Of a DNA stretch of 64,000 bases, positions 25,516 through 34,177 are shown in pieces. The notes under the pieces were generated by a model. That model searched no databases. It saw only the letters and a program-made list of their open reading frames with translations, and was not told the DNA's origin. Position 1 is the first letter of the stretch. Each line of letters begins with the position of its first letter. Position numbers and translations under genes: made by a program. The stretch is from positions 88,177 to 152,176 of the forward strand of contig NZ_FMYF01000008.1 in NCBI RefSeq assembly GCF_900092135.1, given 5' to 3'. The DNA comes from Raineyella antarctica. GTDB lineage: Bacteria > Actinomycetota > Actinomycetes > Propionibacteriales > Propionibacteriaceae.

Positions 25516-27042
25516 ATGCGCCTGGCCGACCTCGTACGCACCTCGACCGCGGTCGCCGCGACCCGCTCGAGGCTGGAGAAGCGACACCTGCTGGCAGCGG
25601 CCCTGGCCGACGTCGATCCGGACGAGGCGGATGTGGTGGCCACCTTCCTGTCCGGACAGCTCCGGCAACGACGGACGGGGCTGGGCTGGCGCTCCCTGGG
25701 CAGTGTCCCCGAGCCGGCGGACGAGCCGACACTGGCGCCTCTCCAGGTCGACGCCGCCCTGGAGGCGCTCTCGCAGCTGTCCGGGCCCGGATCGCGGCAG
25801 TCGCGTGAGGCAGCCGTGGTCGAGCTGTTCGGCCGCGCCACCGCCCCCGAACAGGACTTCCTGCGCCGCCTGGTCACCGGGGAGCTGCGACAGGGCGCCC
25901 TGGACGCCCTGCTGCTGGAGGCGATCGCGGAGGCGGCGGACGTACCGATCACCGCGGTGCGCAGGGCCGCGATGTACAGCGCCTACACCGGTCCCGTCGC
26001 CGCTGCGGCACTGGCCGGCGGGGAGGCGGCGCTCGTCGACTTCCGGCTACAGGTGCTGCGCCCGGTCCGCCCGATGCTCGCCTCGCCCGCCGCGGACGTC
26101 GACGCGGCCCTCGATGACCTGGACGGTGCCCAGGTGGCGGTCGACGCCAAGCTCGACGGGGTCCGGATCCAGGTGCACCGCGCCGGCGCGGAGGTCATGG
26201 TCCTCACCCGTTCGCTGGAAGACATCACCGAGCGCGTGCCGGAGATCGTCGAACTGGTCGGCACCCTGGGCGTACGCAGCGTCATCCTCGACGGTGAGGC
26301 GCTTGTGCTGGGCGCCGACGGTCGTCCGCGCCCGTTCCAGGAGACCGGGGCCCGCGCGCTGAGCCGGGACGCCGAGACCCTGCGCGGGGCCACGCCCCTG
26401 ACCAGCTACTTCTTCGACGTCCTGCACCTGGACGGCCGCGACCTGGTCGACCTCCCCGCTCGGGACCGCTTCGCCCTGCTCGACTCCGTCCTCCCCGCAG
26501 CCGCGGTCGTGCCGCGCCGGATGATGGCCGATGCCGCCGACGTCCGTGCCTTCTTCGACGAGGTACTGGCACGGGGGCACGAGGGGATCGTGGTCAAGGA
26601 CCTGGCCGCCCCCTACGCGGCCGGACGGCGGGGAGCGGCCTGGCGGAAGGTCAAGCCGCGGCACACCCTGGACCTGGTCGTGCTGGCCGTGGAGTGGGGC
26701 AGCGGCCGGCGCCACGGCAAGCTCTCCAACATCCATCTCGGGGCGCGCGACGGTGATTCCCTGGTGATGCTCGGCAAGACCTTCAAGGGGATGACCGACG
26801 AGATGCTCGCCTGGCAGACGCAGCGCTTCCTGGAGCTCGAGACCGGGCGGCACGGCAACGTGGTCGAGGTGCGTCCCGAGCAGGTGGTGGAGGTCGCCTT
26901 CGACGGGGTGCAGCGCTCCTCGCGCTACCCCGGCGGGGTAGCGCTGCGGTTCGCCCGGGTGCTGCGCTATCGCGAGGACAAGACGGCCGCGGAGGCCGAC
27001 ACCCTCGACAGCGTGCGTACGATCGGCGGCCTCGGGACGTGA
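25516..27042 (+). CDS. ATP-dependent DNA ligase
   Basis: 508-residue ATP-dependent ligase of the archaeal/LigB-like type. The adenylation lysine is in AKLDGVRIQVHR (Lys212); an N-terminal DNA-binding domain (about 1-190) precedes it and an OB-fold domain follows (VKPRHTLDLVVLAVEWGSGRRHGKLSN, GKTFKGMTDEML). Such ligases accompany the NAD-dependent LigA in many actinobacteria and are thought to serve repair. The ATG at 25516 fits the family start. It lies directly after the RiPP cluster but is not obviously part of it. Confidence 0.93.
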   Translation: MRLADLVRTSTAVAATRSRLEKRHLLAAALADVDPDEADVVATFLSGQLRQRRTGLGWRSLGSVPEPADEPTLAPLQVDAALEALSQLSGPGSRQSREAAVVELFGRATAPEQDFLRRLVTGELRQGALDALLLEAIAEAADVPITAVRRAAMYSAYTGPVAAAALAGGEAALVDFRLQVLRPVRPMLASPAADVDAALDDLDGAQVAVDAKLDGVRIQVHRAGAEVMVLTRSLEDITERVPEIVELVGTLGVRSVILDGEALVLGADGRPRPFQETGARALSRDAETLRGATPLTSYFFDVLHLDGRDLVDLPARDRFALLDSVLPAAAVVPRRMMADAADVRAFFDEVLARGHEGIVVKDLAAPYAAGRRGAAWRKVKPRHTLDLVVLAVEWGSGRRHGKLSNIHLGARDGDSLVMLGKTFKGMTDEMLAWQTQRFLELETGRHGNVVEVRPEQVVEVAFDGVQRSSRYPGGVALRFARVLRYREDKTAAEADTLDSVRTIGGLGT

Positions 27043-27123
27043 CCCGGTGCCCCCGCCCGGGGCGGGTCCGGGTTGGCCCGGTGTCGGGGCAGGTGGGTGC
27101 CGACCTCGCGCCGCGGTGCCGGA

Positions 27124-27960
27124 TCAGCGGGTACGGGCGGTGGTGTAGCGGACCTGTTGGGTCAGGTGCAGCAGCCCGTCCTCGCCTCGATCCTGCTCCA
27201 GGATCCGTCCGGCCCGGTCGAGGATGTCGGGCAGCGCATCGGGTGGGACCAGGTCCCAGAACTGGCGCATGCCCAGCGACATCGTCCAGGCCCGCCAGGC
27301 CCGGACATCGGTCAGGGTGATCTCGAGGGGCTCATCGTGGCTCTCGACGTCGGTCGCACCGCAGTCCTCGAAGAAGGTCGCCAGGCTGCCGGTACTGGCG
27401 AACGGGCCCTGCGTGCCCGACGTCCGCGCATCGGCCATCCCGGGTGGAGCGGTCGCGAGTAGGACAGCCTCGGCGCGCTGCCAGGCATCATCCTGCGGGC
27501 CGAACGTGCTGATCCCGATTCGCCCGGACCCGGGACGGACCTGACGGAGCCAGCTACGCAGGGTCTGCGCCGGATCGGGGTCGAAGAACAGCACCAGGGA
27601 GGCAGCCACGACGTCGTACGGACCGTCGTCGACCGTGGGCGGACCGGCCTCGCCGACCCGGACGTCGAGGTTCGTCACACCGGCGCGGTCCGCGTCGGCG
27701 CGGAGCAGGTCGGCCATGGCGGGGGAGAGATCGACGGCCACCACTCTCCCGGCGCTCCCGACCGCCGCACAGAGCGGGAAAGTCGCCGCTCCGCGCCCCG
27801 CCCCGATGTCCAGGGCGGACTCGCCCGCCCGGGGATCGAGCAGGTCGACCAGTCGGGCGGCGATCGGCCGGAACCACGGCACCGGACCCTGGTCATACCC
27901 CGGGGCGAGCTGGTCGAAGAGCCCGGCCACCCGAGCACGCTGTGCGGCGGTGTCACCCAT
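27124..27960 (-). CDS. SAM-dependent methyltransferase (class I)
   Basis: 278 residues. The Rossmann SAM-binding motif is ALDIGAGRGAATFPL, followed by GRVVAVDLSPAMADLL and DVVAASLVLFFDPDP. It resembles UbiE/Methyltransf_11-type enzymes; the substrate is not evident. The ATG at 27960 starts the conserved part (AQRARVAGLFDQLAPGYDQGP), although the frame is open to 28449 as a shadow. Convergent with the ligase gene. Confidence 0.85.
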   Translation of the reverse strand: MGDTAAQRARVAGLFDQLAPGYDQGPVPWFRPIAARLVDLLDPRAGESALDIGAGRGAATFPLCAAVGSAGRVVAVDLSPAMADLLRADADRAGVTNLDVRVGEAGPPTVDDGPYDVVAASLVLFFDPDPAQTLRSWLRQVRPGSGRIGISTFGPQDDAWQRAEAVLLATAPPGMADARTSGTQGPFASTGSLATFFEDCGATDVESHDEPLEITLTDVRAWRAWTMSLGMRQFWDLVPPDALPDILDRAGRILEQDRGEDGLLHLTQQVRYTTARTR

Positions 27961-28079
27961 AGCCGGATTGTCCCCGTCCGACGCCGCAACGGCAACTATC
28001 CGTGGGCTCCTGGCCATCTTCGCAACGGATCCGCAGCGGCCCGCGCCGCGCCCAGGGTCCGGCCGACGGATCGCCGATC

Positions 28080-29093
28080 TCAGGTGTCCCGGAGGAGTGC
28101 AATGGTCTGGGCCTCCAGCGAAGCCCGCCGGGCGGCCGCCTCGGACTGCCGGTCGGCCGCGTCGGGATCGATCGTCACCCCGCTCTCGTAGCGGTCGATC
28201 ACGCGCGGGTCGATGTAGGAGCTGCGTGCCACCGTCGGAGTGTTGCCCAGGTACCCGGCGACCTCGACCACCGCGGCGCGGACGGCCCGCTTCCGGGAGG
28301 CCGCGGTGCGGCCCGGCTCCTCCGACCTGGCCAGGGCGGCGGCCGCCAGCACGGTGGCGTGCCAGGTCCGGAAGTCCTTGGCGGTGATCTCCCCCTGGAA
28401 CAGGTCGTCCAGGTAGCGGTTGACCGCGGTCGAATCCAGGTCGCGCCACCGGCCGTCCTCGCGGTAGGCCATCAGCCGTTCGCCGGGGGATCGGCGCCGG
28501 CGCATCGTCTCCAGTGCGCGGATCGCGTCCTCGTCATCGATCTCCACGATGTGCTCGATGCCCGACTTCCCGACGAACCGGAAGACCATCACGTCACCGC
28601 GGCGGTGGACGTGGTCGCGCTGCAGGGTGGTCAGCCCGAAGCTGCCGTGCGCATCGGCGTACGCGTCGTTGCCGATCCGGAAGTAGCCCAGGTCGAGCAG
28701 CCGGAACGCGACGGCATCGGCCCGGGACAACGGCATGCCCGGCAGGTTGATGTCCTCGGCGACGGTGTCGCGAGCGGCGGCCAGCTTCTCGGCGGCGGCC
28801 AGCACCCGCTCGAACTTCGCCCGGTCCCGCTTCTGGCGCCAGACCGGGTGGTAGAGGTACTGGCGCCGCCCGGCATCGTCGGTGCCGACCGCCTGGAGGT
28901 GCCCGTTCGGGTACGGGCAGATCCACACGTCCGTCCACGCCGGAGGAATCACCAGCTCCTTGACCCGGGCGACTTGCTCGGGATCCAGCCGCTCGCCGTG
29001 CTCGTCGAGGTAGGTGAAGCCCTTCCCCGTACGCCGCCGCGTCCAGCCGGCCATCCGGGGCGAGACCCTGCGCAACCGAGTCATGCGGACCAT
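28080..29093 (-). CDS. Type IB DNA topoisomerase
   Basis: 337-residue poxvirus-like bacterial topoisomerase IB. The catalytic tyrosine lies in SSYIDPRV (Tyr293); the core domain carries KFERVLAAAE, LGYFRIGND, FGLTTL and KDFRTWHATV. These enzymes relax supercoils by a 3'-phosphotyrosine intermediate and occur sporadically in bacteria. ATG 29093 or the ATG three codons later could start it. Divergent from the dehalogenase-like gene. Confidence 0.93.
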   Translation of the reverse strand: MVRMTRLRRVSPRMAGWTRRRTGKGFTYLDEHGERLDPEQVARVKELVIPPAWTDVWICPYPNGHLQAVGTDDAGRRQYLYHPVWRQKRDRAKFERVLAAAEKLAAARDTVAEDINLPGMPLSRADAVAFRLLDLGYFRIGNDAYADAHGSFGLTTLQRDHVHRRGDVMVFRFVGKSGIEHIVEIDDEDAIRALETMRRRRSPGERLMAYREDGRWRDLDSTAVNRYLDDLFQGEITAKDFRTWHATVLAAAALARSEEPGRTAASRKRAVRAAVVEVAGYLGNTPTVARSSYIDPRVIDRYESGVTIDPDAADRQSEAAARRASLEAQTIALLRDT

Positions 29094-29285
29094 GATGCCC
29101 CACGGGTCCTCGTGGCCGGGGCAGGCAGATCGGCCGATCGTCGGCTGGATCTCCCCTGGGAGTCTTGCCGTACCGGCCGGCGGCCGGGGACGATGGGGGA
29201 GCGGGCCCCGGCCCGTCCGCGCTGGGCTCCCGGGTCATGTCCGGAATCGCCCCGCGGTCCCCGCCGCCTGCCTGGAGGAGTTCCG

Positions 29286-29978
29286 ATGGCCCCCGACACG
29301 TCAGTGATCGTCTTCGACGTCAACGAGACCCTGTCCGACATGTCACTGATGGCCGACCGCTTCGAGGAGGTCTGTGCCCCCGGCTACCTGGCCCGGTTGT
29401 GGTTCGCGACCGTGCTGCGCGAGGGGTTCGCCCTGGCTGCCGCCGGCGCCAGCGCCCGCTTCGCCGACATCGGCACCGAGGTGCTGCGGACCGTCCTGTC
29501 CGGCGCAGACCTTGACCGCGGACTGGACGCCGCCGTCTCGTACGTGATGGCTGGCATGAAGGAGCTCAAGCTGCACCCGGACGTGGCGCCGGGGATGAGG
29601 CTCCTCAAGGAGCACGGCTACCGGCTGGTCACCCTGAGCAACGGGTCGACCGACGTGGCCGAGCAGCTCCTCGGCCCGGCGGGACTGCGGGACGAGGTCG
29701 ACCTGGTGCTCTCGGTGGAGGATGCCGGCGTCTGGAAGCCGGCGCAGGCGGCGTACGAGTACGCGGCCGAGGCCTGCGGGGTGCGTCCCGAGCAGATGAT
29801 GATGGTCGCGGTGCACCCCTGGGACCTGCACGGGGCCGCCGGTGCAGGGCTCCGGACAGGCTGGATCAACCGGACCCATGCCCGCTACCCGGAGTACTTC
29901 CGGGCACCCGACGCCACGGCCGCCACGCTGGTCGCCCTGGCCGGCGAGATCGGGCCCGGGCCGGGCGCCGCGGCCTGA
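29286..29978 (+). CDS. Haloacid dehalogenase type II-like hydrolase
   Basis: 230-residue HAD-superfamily hydrolase. Motif I is VFDVNETLSD with nucleophile Asp11; motif II is LVTLSNGS; the Lys is in VWKPAQAAYEYA; motif IV region is MMMVAVHPWDLHGAAGAGLRT. The HPWDLHGA form is typical of L-2-haloacid dehalogenase-like proteins. True dehalogenation of 2-haloacids is possible but unproven. ATG 29286 is preceded by GGAGGAG. Confidence 0.85.
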   Translation: MAPDTSVIVFDVNETLSDMSLMADRFEEVCAPGYLARLWFATVLREGFALAAAGASARFADIGTEVLRTVLSGADLDRGLDAAVSYVMAGMKELKLHPDVAPGMRLLKEHGYRLVTLSNGSTDVAEQLLGPAGLRDEVDLVLSVEDAGVWKPAQAAYEYAAEACGVRPEQMMMVAVHPWDLHGAAGAGLRTGWINRTHARYPEYFRAPDATAATLVALAGEIGPGPGAAA

Positions 29979-30131
29979 GGACGACCCGGCCCGCCGACCC
30001 GGCCCGAACGTCCACGTCCCCTGATCGGGCCGACGTTCCGCCACCGACCGGATCGGCTCGTCAAAGCCGTTGTCGCCACCCGGACGGACTGCCAGACTGG
30101 CAACGTCGACATCATCCAACGGAGGTACGTC

Positions 30132-30377
30132 ATGGCTGAGAACGTCGCGAGCGAAGGATCCTCGGCAGGCCCCGAGGAGCAGCCGCACACCCATCCCGAG
30201 CACTTCGAGACCGCCTACTCCGACTACGCGCCGGAGCCGATGGACCCCACCGAGCTGGGAACCGAGAAGGCCCACCCGGAGCACTTCGAGACCGCCTACT
30301 CCGACTACGCCCCGGAGACGGACGATCCCACCGAGGAGAACTGGCACGAGCACCACCAGCACAAGCACCCCGAGTGA
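30132..30377 (+). CDS. Small acidic protein with an internal 15-residue duplication
   Basis: 81 residues, very acidic and His-rich, ending HEHHQHKHPE. The segment HPEHFETAYSDYAPE occurs twice (about residues 21-35 and 47-61). No signal peptide or membrane segment. I do not recognise a family; the His-rich tail could bind metal, which is a guess. A ribosome site (GGAGG) precedes the ATG. The codon usage is normal, so it is probably real. Confidence 0.65.
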   Translation: MAENVASEGSSAGPEEQPHTHPEHFETAYSDYAPEPMDPTELGTEKAHPEHFETAYSDYAPETDDPTEENWHEHHQHKHPE

Positions 30378-30384
30378 GGACCCC

Positions 30385-30474
30385 TCCGGCCTGATCGGCC
30401 GGTCCGGCCTGATCGGCCGGTCCGGCCTGATCGAGCTGTTCGGCCTGATCGAGCTGTTCGGCCGGATCGGTCAG
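30385..30474. repeat. Five tandem 18-bp repeats
   Basis: Two identical copies of TCCGGCCTGATCGGCCGG (30385-30402, 30403-30420) are followed by three related units (30421-30438, 30439-30456, 30457-30474). The repeats fill the space between the small acidic protein gene and the convergent yceI-like gene, ending at its stop. The units contain partial GGCC/CCGG self-complementarity and may form hairpins. Confidence 0.85.
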
Positions 30475-31007
30475 AAGTGTGCGGTGGCCTGCACCTCGAC
30501 CACGTCCCCGACCTTGAGCGCCCCCATCATGATCGCGAAGGGCTTGATGCCGTAGCGGGTCTGGGTGATCTGGCCGGTCAGCTCGTACGCGCCATCGCCG
30601 GCGACCACCCGGAAGTCCTGCGGCTGGGTCTGGCCGTGCAGGGCGAGCTGCCCGTGCAGGATGATGGCGTCCCAGGTGCCCTCGGCCGAGGTCGACCGGA
30701 AGTTCACCTGGCCGTACTTCTGGGTCTGCAGGGCCTTGGCGGCATGGCCGACGATGTCCGTACGGTCCTTGGCCGGTACGTCCTTGGTGCGGTCGCGGTT
30801 GCCCGACACCCTGAGGGAGGTGAGGTCCGCGGTGAAGACGAGCGTGGTCGCCTCGGGGGTATCGCCCACGGTTACGGTGGCCTCCCAGCGCCCGATCCTG
30901 AGGACCAGCTCGTGACCCATCTTGGCCATCGGGCCCTCAACGGTCGTCAGCAGGTGCAGGTCGGTGTCGTCGGGGCCGAGGCGGTGGGGTCCAGTGGCAG
31001 GAGTCAT
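30471..31007 (-). CDS. YceI-family lipocalin-like protein
   Basis: 178-residue YceI-domain protein (beta-barrel binding isoprenoid-like lipids in structurally known members). Typical pattern: GHELVLRIGRWEATV, LTSLRVSGNRDRTKDV, GQVNFRSTSAE, HGQLALHGQTQ and a C-terminal KVGDVVEVQATAHF. No signal peptide, so it is probably cytoplasmic, unlike E. coli YceI. ATG 31007 is my choice; GTG 31022 is possible. Its stop lies at the edge of the tandem 18-bp repeats. Confidence 0.85.
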   Translation of the reverse strand: MTPATGPHRLGPDDTDLHLLTTVEGPMAKMGHELVLRIGRWEATVTVGDTPEATTLVFTADLTSLRVSGNRDRTKDVPAKDRTDIVGHAAKALQTQKYGQVNFRSTSAEGTWDAIILHGQLALHGQTQPQDFRVVAGDGAYELTGQITQTRYGIKPFAIMMGALKVGDVVEVQATAHF

Positions 31008-31291
31008 GGACCCATCATCCACGCCGGTCCAGGAGCCGACCGAGTGGCCCCTCGCATGCTCGATCGCGACCGGATCCGAGGCGTTCGAGGGTCAGGAACA
31101 GACCGCAGTCCTCGAGGGGGTCTCGATCCGAGTCGGTCGTGGCACAGGGAGACGCGCGCCGCCGCCGAGGTGTCTGTCGATATTTGGCCGTTGTCCCCTA
31201 GCGGACGGCGTCGCAGCGTGGAAGGTGCCGGGAAAGCCGGTCTGTCAGGTGCAGTCGCACATCCGTACGATGCTGGGAAAGACACACGACC

Positions 31292-31603
31292 ATGGCCAAC
31301 GAGCCCCAGAGCCCTCTCAGGGACCCCCGGTACGACTTGATCGCCGTCCTGGAAGCATCCCTGGACATGGCATGGCGGGTGGAGTCCTCCATCAAGGATG
31401 CAGAGGAAGCCGGCGACGCCGAGCTTGCCGAGTGGGTCCGCAAGATCCAGCACAGCAACGTCAAGGCCGGCGAGCAGATGCTGCTCCAGCGCCTGCAGAA
31501 GCAGAGTGACTGGCGTCCCGCCGATCAGCGCCCCCTGGAGGATCCCGACCCAGCCTGTGATCCGAAGGCGATGGCTGGCCGGCGGGGGCGATTATTCGGC
31601 TGA
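31292..31603 (+). CDS. Hypothetical protein, 103 residues
   Basis: Soluble, charged, probably helical protein (LIAVLEASLDMAWRVESSIKDAEEAGDAELAEW) with a Pro/Arg-rich end. I do not recognise it. The 284 bases upstream hold no other gene. It overlaps the 3' end of the convergent ATPase gene by 12 bases. Confidence 0.55.
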   Translation: MANEPQSPLRDPRYDLIAVLEASLDMAWRVESSIKDAEEAGDAELAEWVRKIQHSNVKAGEQMLLQRLQKQSDWRPADQRPLEDPDPACDPKAMAGRRGRLFG

Positions 31604-32767
31604 CTCCTGTCGCTGGACGAACGCAGCCATGGCGGGGACGGTGTAGGCGACCATTCCGTGGTCGGGGGAGTAGATCAGGCCCTTGTTGATCAGGTTGGCC
31701 CGCGCGGGTCCGAGGGCCGTCGTCTTCTTGTGCAGACGAGCGGCCACCTCGCCGGAGGCGCTGCCGCGGTCCCCATCGACGGCCATGGCCCGCAGGTACT
31801 CCTTCTCGGCGCTGGTGGCGCGCTCCCACCTGATGCGGAAGAAGCCGTTGTCGAGGGCGAGTTGACCCTCCGCAACACCCAGTTGCGCATCGTGGAAGGT
31901 GATGGGGGATCCGGGCGCGACGTTCCAGGTTTCCTGCCCGTACTGCTGCAGGAAGTACGGGTAGCCTCCAGCCGCCTCGATCACGCGGTCCATGGCGTCG
32001 ACCTGCCACGATGCGCCCTCGGTCTCGGCAGGCGACTCCAGCGCAGCGATCGCGTCATCCCGCGTCAGCGCATCCACGGTGTGGTAGCTGAAGAGGCGTT
32101 CGGCGTAGGACTTGGCCTCGGCCAGCTTCCGGGGCAGGCTCGGCAGGCCCGCAAGGGCGACGACGAGGCGATCCTGGCGTTGGTTGGCCGCGTGGACGAT
32201 CGAGCACAAGGCGATCAGCTCGTCCTCGGGCAGGTCCTGGGCCTCGTCGACGAGGAGAGCCAGACCTGCATCGCCTTCCTCGGCGGCGGCGCTGAGATCG
32301 CGCAAGAGCTTGCCGAGGTCGGATTCGAAGGTTCCGGTGTCCGCCCCTCCGCCGGGGCTGTCATCGAGGTCCAGCCCGAAGCTCCAGGTACCGGAGGAGT
32401 CGTACGAGGCCTTGAAACTCAGAGCGGTCTTGAGCGCTTTCAGCACGCGAACACCCACGCCAGGACGGGCGAGGTCCACCAAGTTGTCGTGCAGGGCCTC
32501 TCCCACCATCGCGCGCATGGACCGGCCCGACTTCGCTTCCACCTGAGCAACGATCCAAGCGCGATCACGCGCCATCTGGGCGAACCGCGTGAGCAGGACG
32601 GTCTTGCCCACGCCCCGCAGCCCGTACAGGACCAACGATTGGGCGTCGCGGCCGGTCGATATACGCCGGATGGCGATGTCCCAGGCGGTGAGCTGGCTCT
32701 CTCGTCCGACCAGTGCAGCGGGCAACCTGCCAGCTCCCGGTGAATAGGGGTTCCGGACCGGATCCAC
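31592..32767 (-). CDS. Stand-alone AAA ATPase (archaeal/Orc1-like ATPase type)
   Basis: 391 residues. Walker A is LYGLRGVGKT near residue 50, Walker B is LALLVDEAQDL near residue 170, and a C-terminal winged-helix-like region ends in RANLINKGLIYSPDHGMVAYTVP. This type of ATP-binding protein is common in accessory regions of actinobacterial genomes; its role is unclear. Start GTG 32767 is preceded by GAGGAG. The DNA just upstream is unusually AT-rich and carries an inverted repeat, and a tRNA-Leu lies about 400 bases away, so it may be a mobile-island remnant. Confidence 0.8.
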   Translation of the reverse strand: MDPVRNPYSPGAGRLPAALVGRESQLTAWDIAIRRISTGRDAQSLVLYGLRGVGKTVLLTRFAQMARDRAWIVAQVEAKSGRSMRAMVGEALHDNLVDLARPGVGVRVLKALKTALSFKASYDSSGTWSFGLDLDDSPGGGADTGTFESDLGKLLRDLSAAAEEGDAGLALLVDEAQDLPEDELIALCSIVHAANQRQDRLVVALAGLPSLPRKLAEAKSYAERLFSYHTVDALTRDDAIAALESPAETEGASWQVDAMDRVIEAAGGYPYFLQQYGQETWNVAPGSPITFHDAQLGVAEGQLALDNGFFRIRWERATSAEKEYLRAMAVDGDRGSASGEVAARLHKKTTALGPARANLINKGLIYSPDHGMVAYTVPAMAAFVQRQESAE

Positions 32768-32797
32768 GACGCTCCTCGAGGAAGGTATAGCGGCTTT

Positions 32798-32828
32798 GTG
32801 CCATGTATAGCGATCTGTTATAAGGCAC
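32798..32828. promoter_or_regulatory. AT-rich inverted repeat upstream of the ATPase gene
   Basis: GTGCC (32798-32802) and GGCAC (32824-32828) flank TATA-containing inner arms (ATGTATAGCG / GTTATAA), forming an imperfect 31-base palindrome. Two TATAGCG copies occur nearby. It covers the expected promoter of the ATPase gene and could be an operator. Confidence 0.45.
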
Positions 32829-33136
32829 TATAAACTGCTACTCGGTCTTCTTCCTAGCCCGTCATCCGACACCGGACGACGCGGATGCGACCATCGGGCA
32901 GGCGCCACGGCGCGGTCTTGACCCAGCGCTGATGGGGCCGAGGATCCTCCCTCGACTTTGGACAGAGGCGCTCGATCGCCTGGCGGAGACCAGCAAGTAG
33001 GGTCGACAACGGTGGATGGGAATCGACAGCGATCGACGCGGCCAGGAGGGCCCCCGTAGATGGGGTGCAGGTGGTGGTGCTGGCGTACGAGTCCGGTTTC
33101 GCTCGGCGGCGCTGGATGGGCCGGACCGTTACAAGA
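32829..33136. other. Stretch without a convincing gene
   Basis: About 300 bases between the ATPase promoter and the tRNA terminator. On the minus strand one open frame ending at 32854 reads like the end of a protein (WRLPDGRIRVVRCRMTG) but has no credible start, so it may be a decayed gene fragment. Nothing else is supported. Confidence 0.4.
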
Positions 33137-33140
33137 AAGA

Positions 33141-33172
33141 AGAAGGCCCATCCCGCCGGGGATGGGCCTTCT
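33141..33172 (-). terminator. Terminator after tRNA-Leu
   Basis: Perfect 14-bp stem (33141-33154 with 33159-33172, 4-base loop). Reading on the minus strand it lies 8 bases after the tRNA and is followed by a T/C-rich tract (TTCTTTCTTG), a good Rho-independent terminator. Confidence 0.85.
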
Positions 33173-33179
33173 GTCGTTG

Positions 33180-33265
33180 TGTCCGAGAGGGGACTTGAAC
33201 CCCTATGCCCTATAACGGGCACTAGCACCTCAAGCTAGCGCGTCTACCAATTCCGCCACCCGGAC
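33180..33265 (-). tRNA. tRNA-Leu (anticodon GAG)
   Basis: 86 nt on the minus strand. The acceptor stem pairs GTCCGGG with CTCGGAC, discriminator A. The anticodon stem CTAGC/GCTAG closes the loop TTGAGGT, giving anticodon GAG. A long variable arm (GTGCCCGTTATAGGGCAT) and the GGTTCAAGTCC T-loop confirm a class II leucine tRNA. CCA is not encoded directly after the discriminator. Confidence 0.97.
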
Positions 33266-33309
33266 AGGTGTGCTTGCTGTTTCCGGAGCTTCCCGGGCAG
33301 CGATGTAGA

Positions 33310-33338
33310 ACTATACCCAACTCGCCCCGGAGTGCCAA
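33310..33338 (-). promoter_or_regulatory. Promoter of tRNA-Leu
   Basis: On the minus strand TTGGCA (33333-33338), 17-base spacer and TATAGT (33310-33315), about 45 bases upstream of the tRNA 5' end. Close match to a housekeeping promoter. Confidence 0.75.
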
Positions 33339-33369
33339 CTCGGCCCCCGCGGTTGACGCCGCAGGCACA

Positions 33370-33612
33370 ATGGAGCGCGTGACAACCCGGACCCGAGTGC
33401 GCCAGCGACCCGACGCCGACTACGACGTCAGGCGCCTGACCATCGACCGCGAGATGTCCCGCAACGCGCTGCGCCAGATGCTCACCGAGGAGGCCGAGCG
33501 CGAGGGCTGGGAACTGCATCGTCTGCGGCGCTACCGCGACGGCCGGCGCGAGGTGTGGATGCGCCGCCGGATCATCCGCGTACGCGCCACCTGGGAGTCC
33601 TACCCGGAGTGA
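33370..33612 (+). CDS. DUF5703 family protein
   Basis: 80-residue basic protein of an actinobacterial family (DUF5703). Typical blocks are YDVRRLTIDREMSRNALRQMLTEEAE, WELHRLRRYRDG and EVWMRRRIIRV. Function unknown. ATG 33370 or GTG 33379 could start it. Confidence 0.8.
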   Translation: MERVTTRTRVRQRPDADYDVRRLTIDREMSRNALRQMLTEEAEREGWELHRLRRYRDGRREVWMRRRIIRVRATWESYPE

Positions 33613-33744
33613 GCCGGGGGCCGTCCCTCCTGGCCGGTCCGGACCGCCCACGTATCCGCCCGGTCGACTCACCGACCGTCCGACGGCTCGCCCGGATCCC
33701 CGAAGGCTGCCTGGTCGACCCCTCGGCTCGCTAGCCTCGATGCC

Positions 33745-34161
33745 ATGGAACACCGGCGGGGGGTACCGCACCGGTACGGGATCGTGCTCGGGTTGCAGCT
33801 GTTCAACGCCATCTCGGCCATCGGCGGGGGGATCGCCCTGATGATCGGCCTGATCGACCAACCGGTGTGGGTCACGCACACGGCCTTCCCGGACCTCTAC
33901 CTGCCCGGCGTGATCCTGTTCGCCATCGTGGGGGGAAGCGCCCTGGTGGCGGCCCTGGCGATGGCCAAGCGGGTGGTCGGACGTGAACTGGCCAGCATCC
34001 TGGCCGGGGTGGTCATGCTCGCCTGGATCATCGGGGAGATCGCCTCCATCCGGGGCCTCCACGTGCTGCAGGCGGTCTACCTGGTCACCGGGGCGGTGGC
34101 CATCTGGTTGACGCCTGGTGGTGACGGCTCGGGGCAGCGCCGGGTGGATCCCGGCGCCTGA
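33745..34161 (+). CDS. Small membrane protein with four helices
   Basis: 138 residues with four hydrophobic helices (about 15-35, 52-75, 85-105, 112-130). No recognised family or motif. Start ATG 33745. Convergent with the aldo/keto reductase gene. Confidence 0.65.
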   Translation: MEHRRGVPHRYGIVLGLQLFNAISAIGGGIALMIGLIDQPVWVTHTAFPDLYLPGVILFAIVGGSALVAALAMAKRVVGRELASILAGVVMLAWIIGEIASIRGLHVLQAVYLVTGAVAIWLTPGGDGSGQRRVDPGA

Positions 34162-34177
34162 CCCTGGCTGAACCTTC

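Noticed and set aside
30070..30555. ORF through the 18-bp repeats
   Set aside because: It is open only because 18 is a multiple of three; it overlaps real genes in other frames and has no family features.
32854..33228. Gene on the minus strand next to tRNA-Leu
   Set aside because: The frame overlaps the tRNA and its terminator and has no start; only the end reads like protein, so I list it as a possible remnant.
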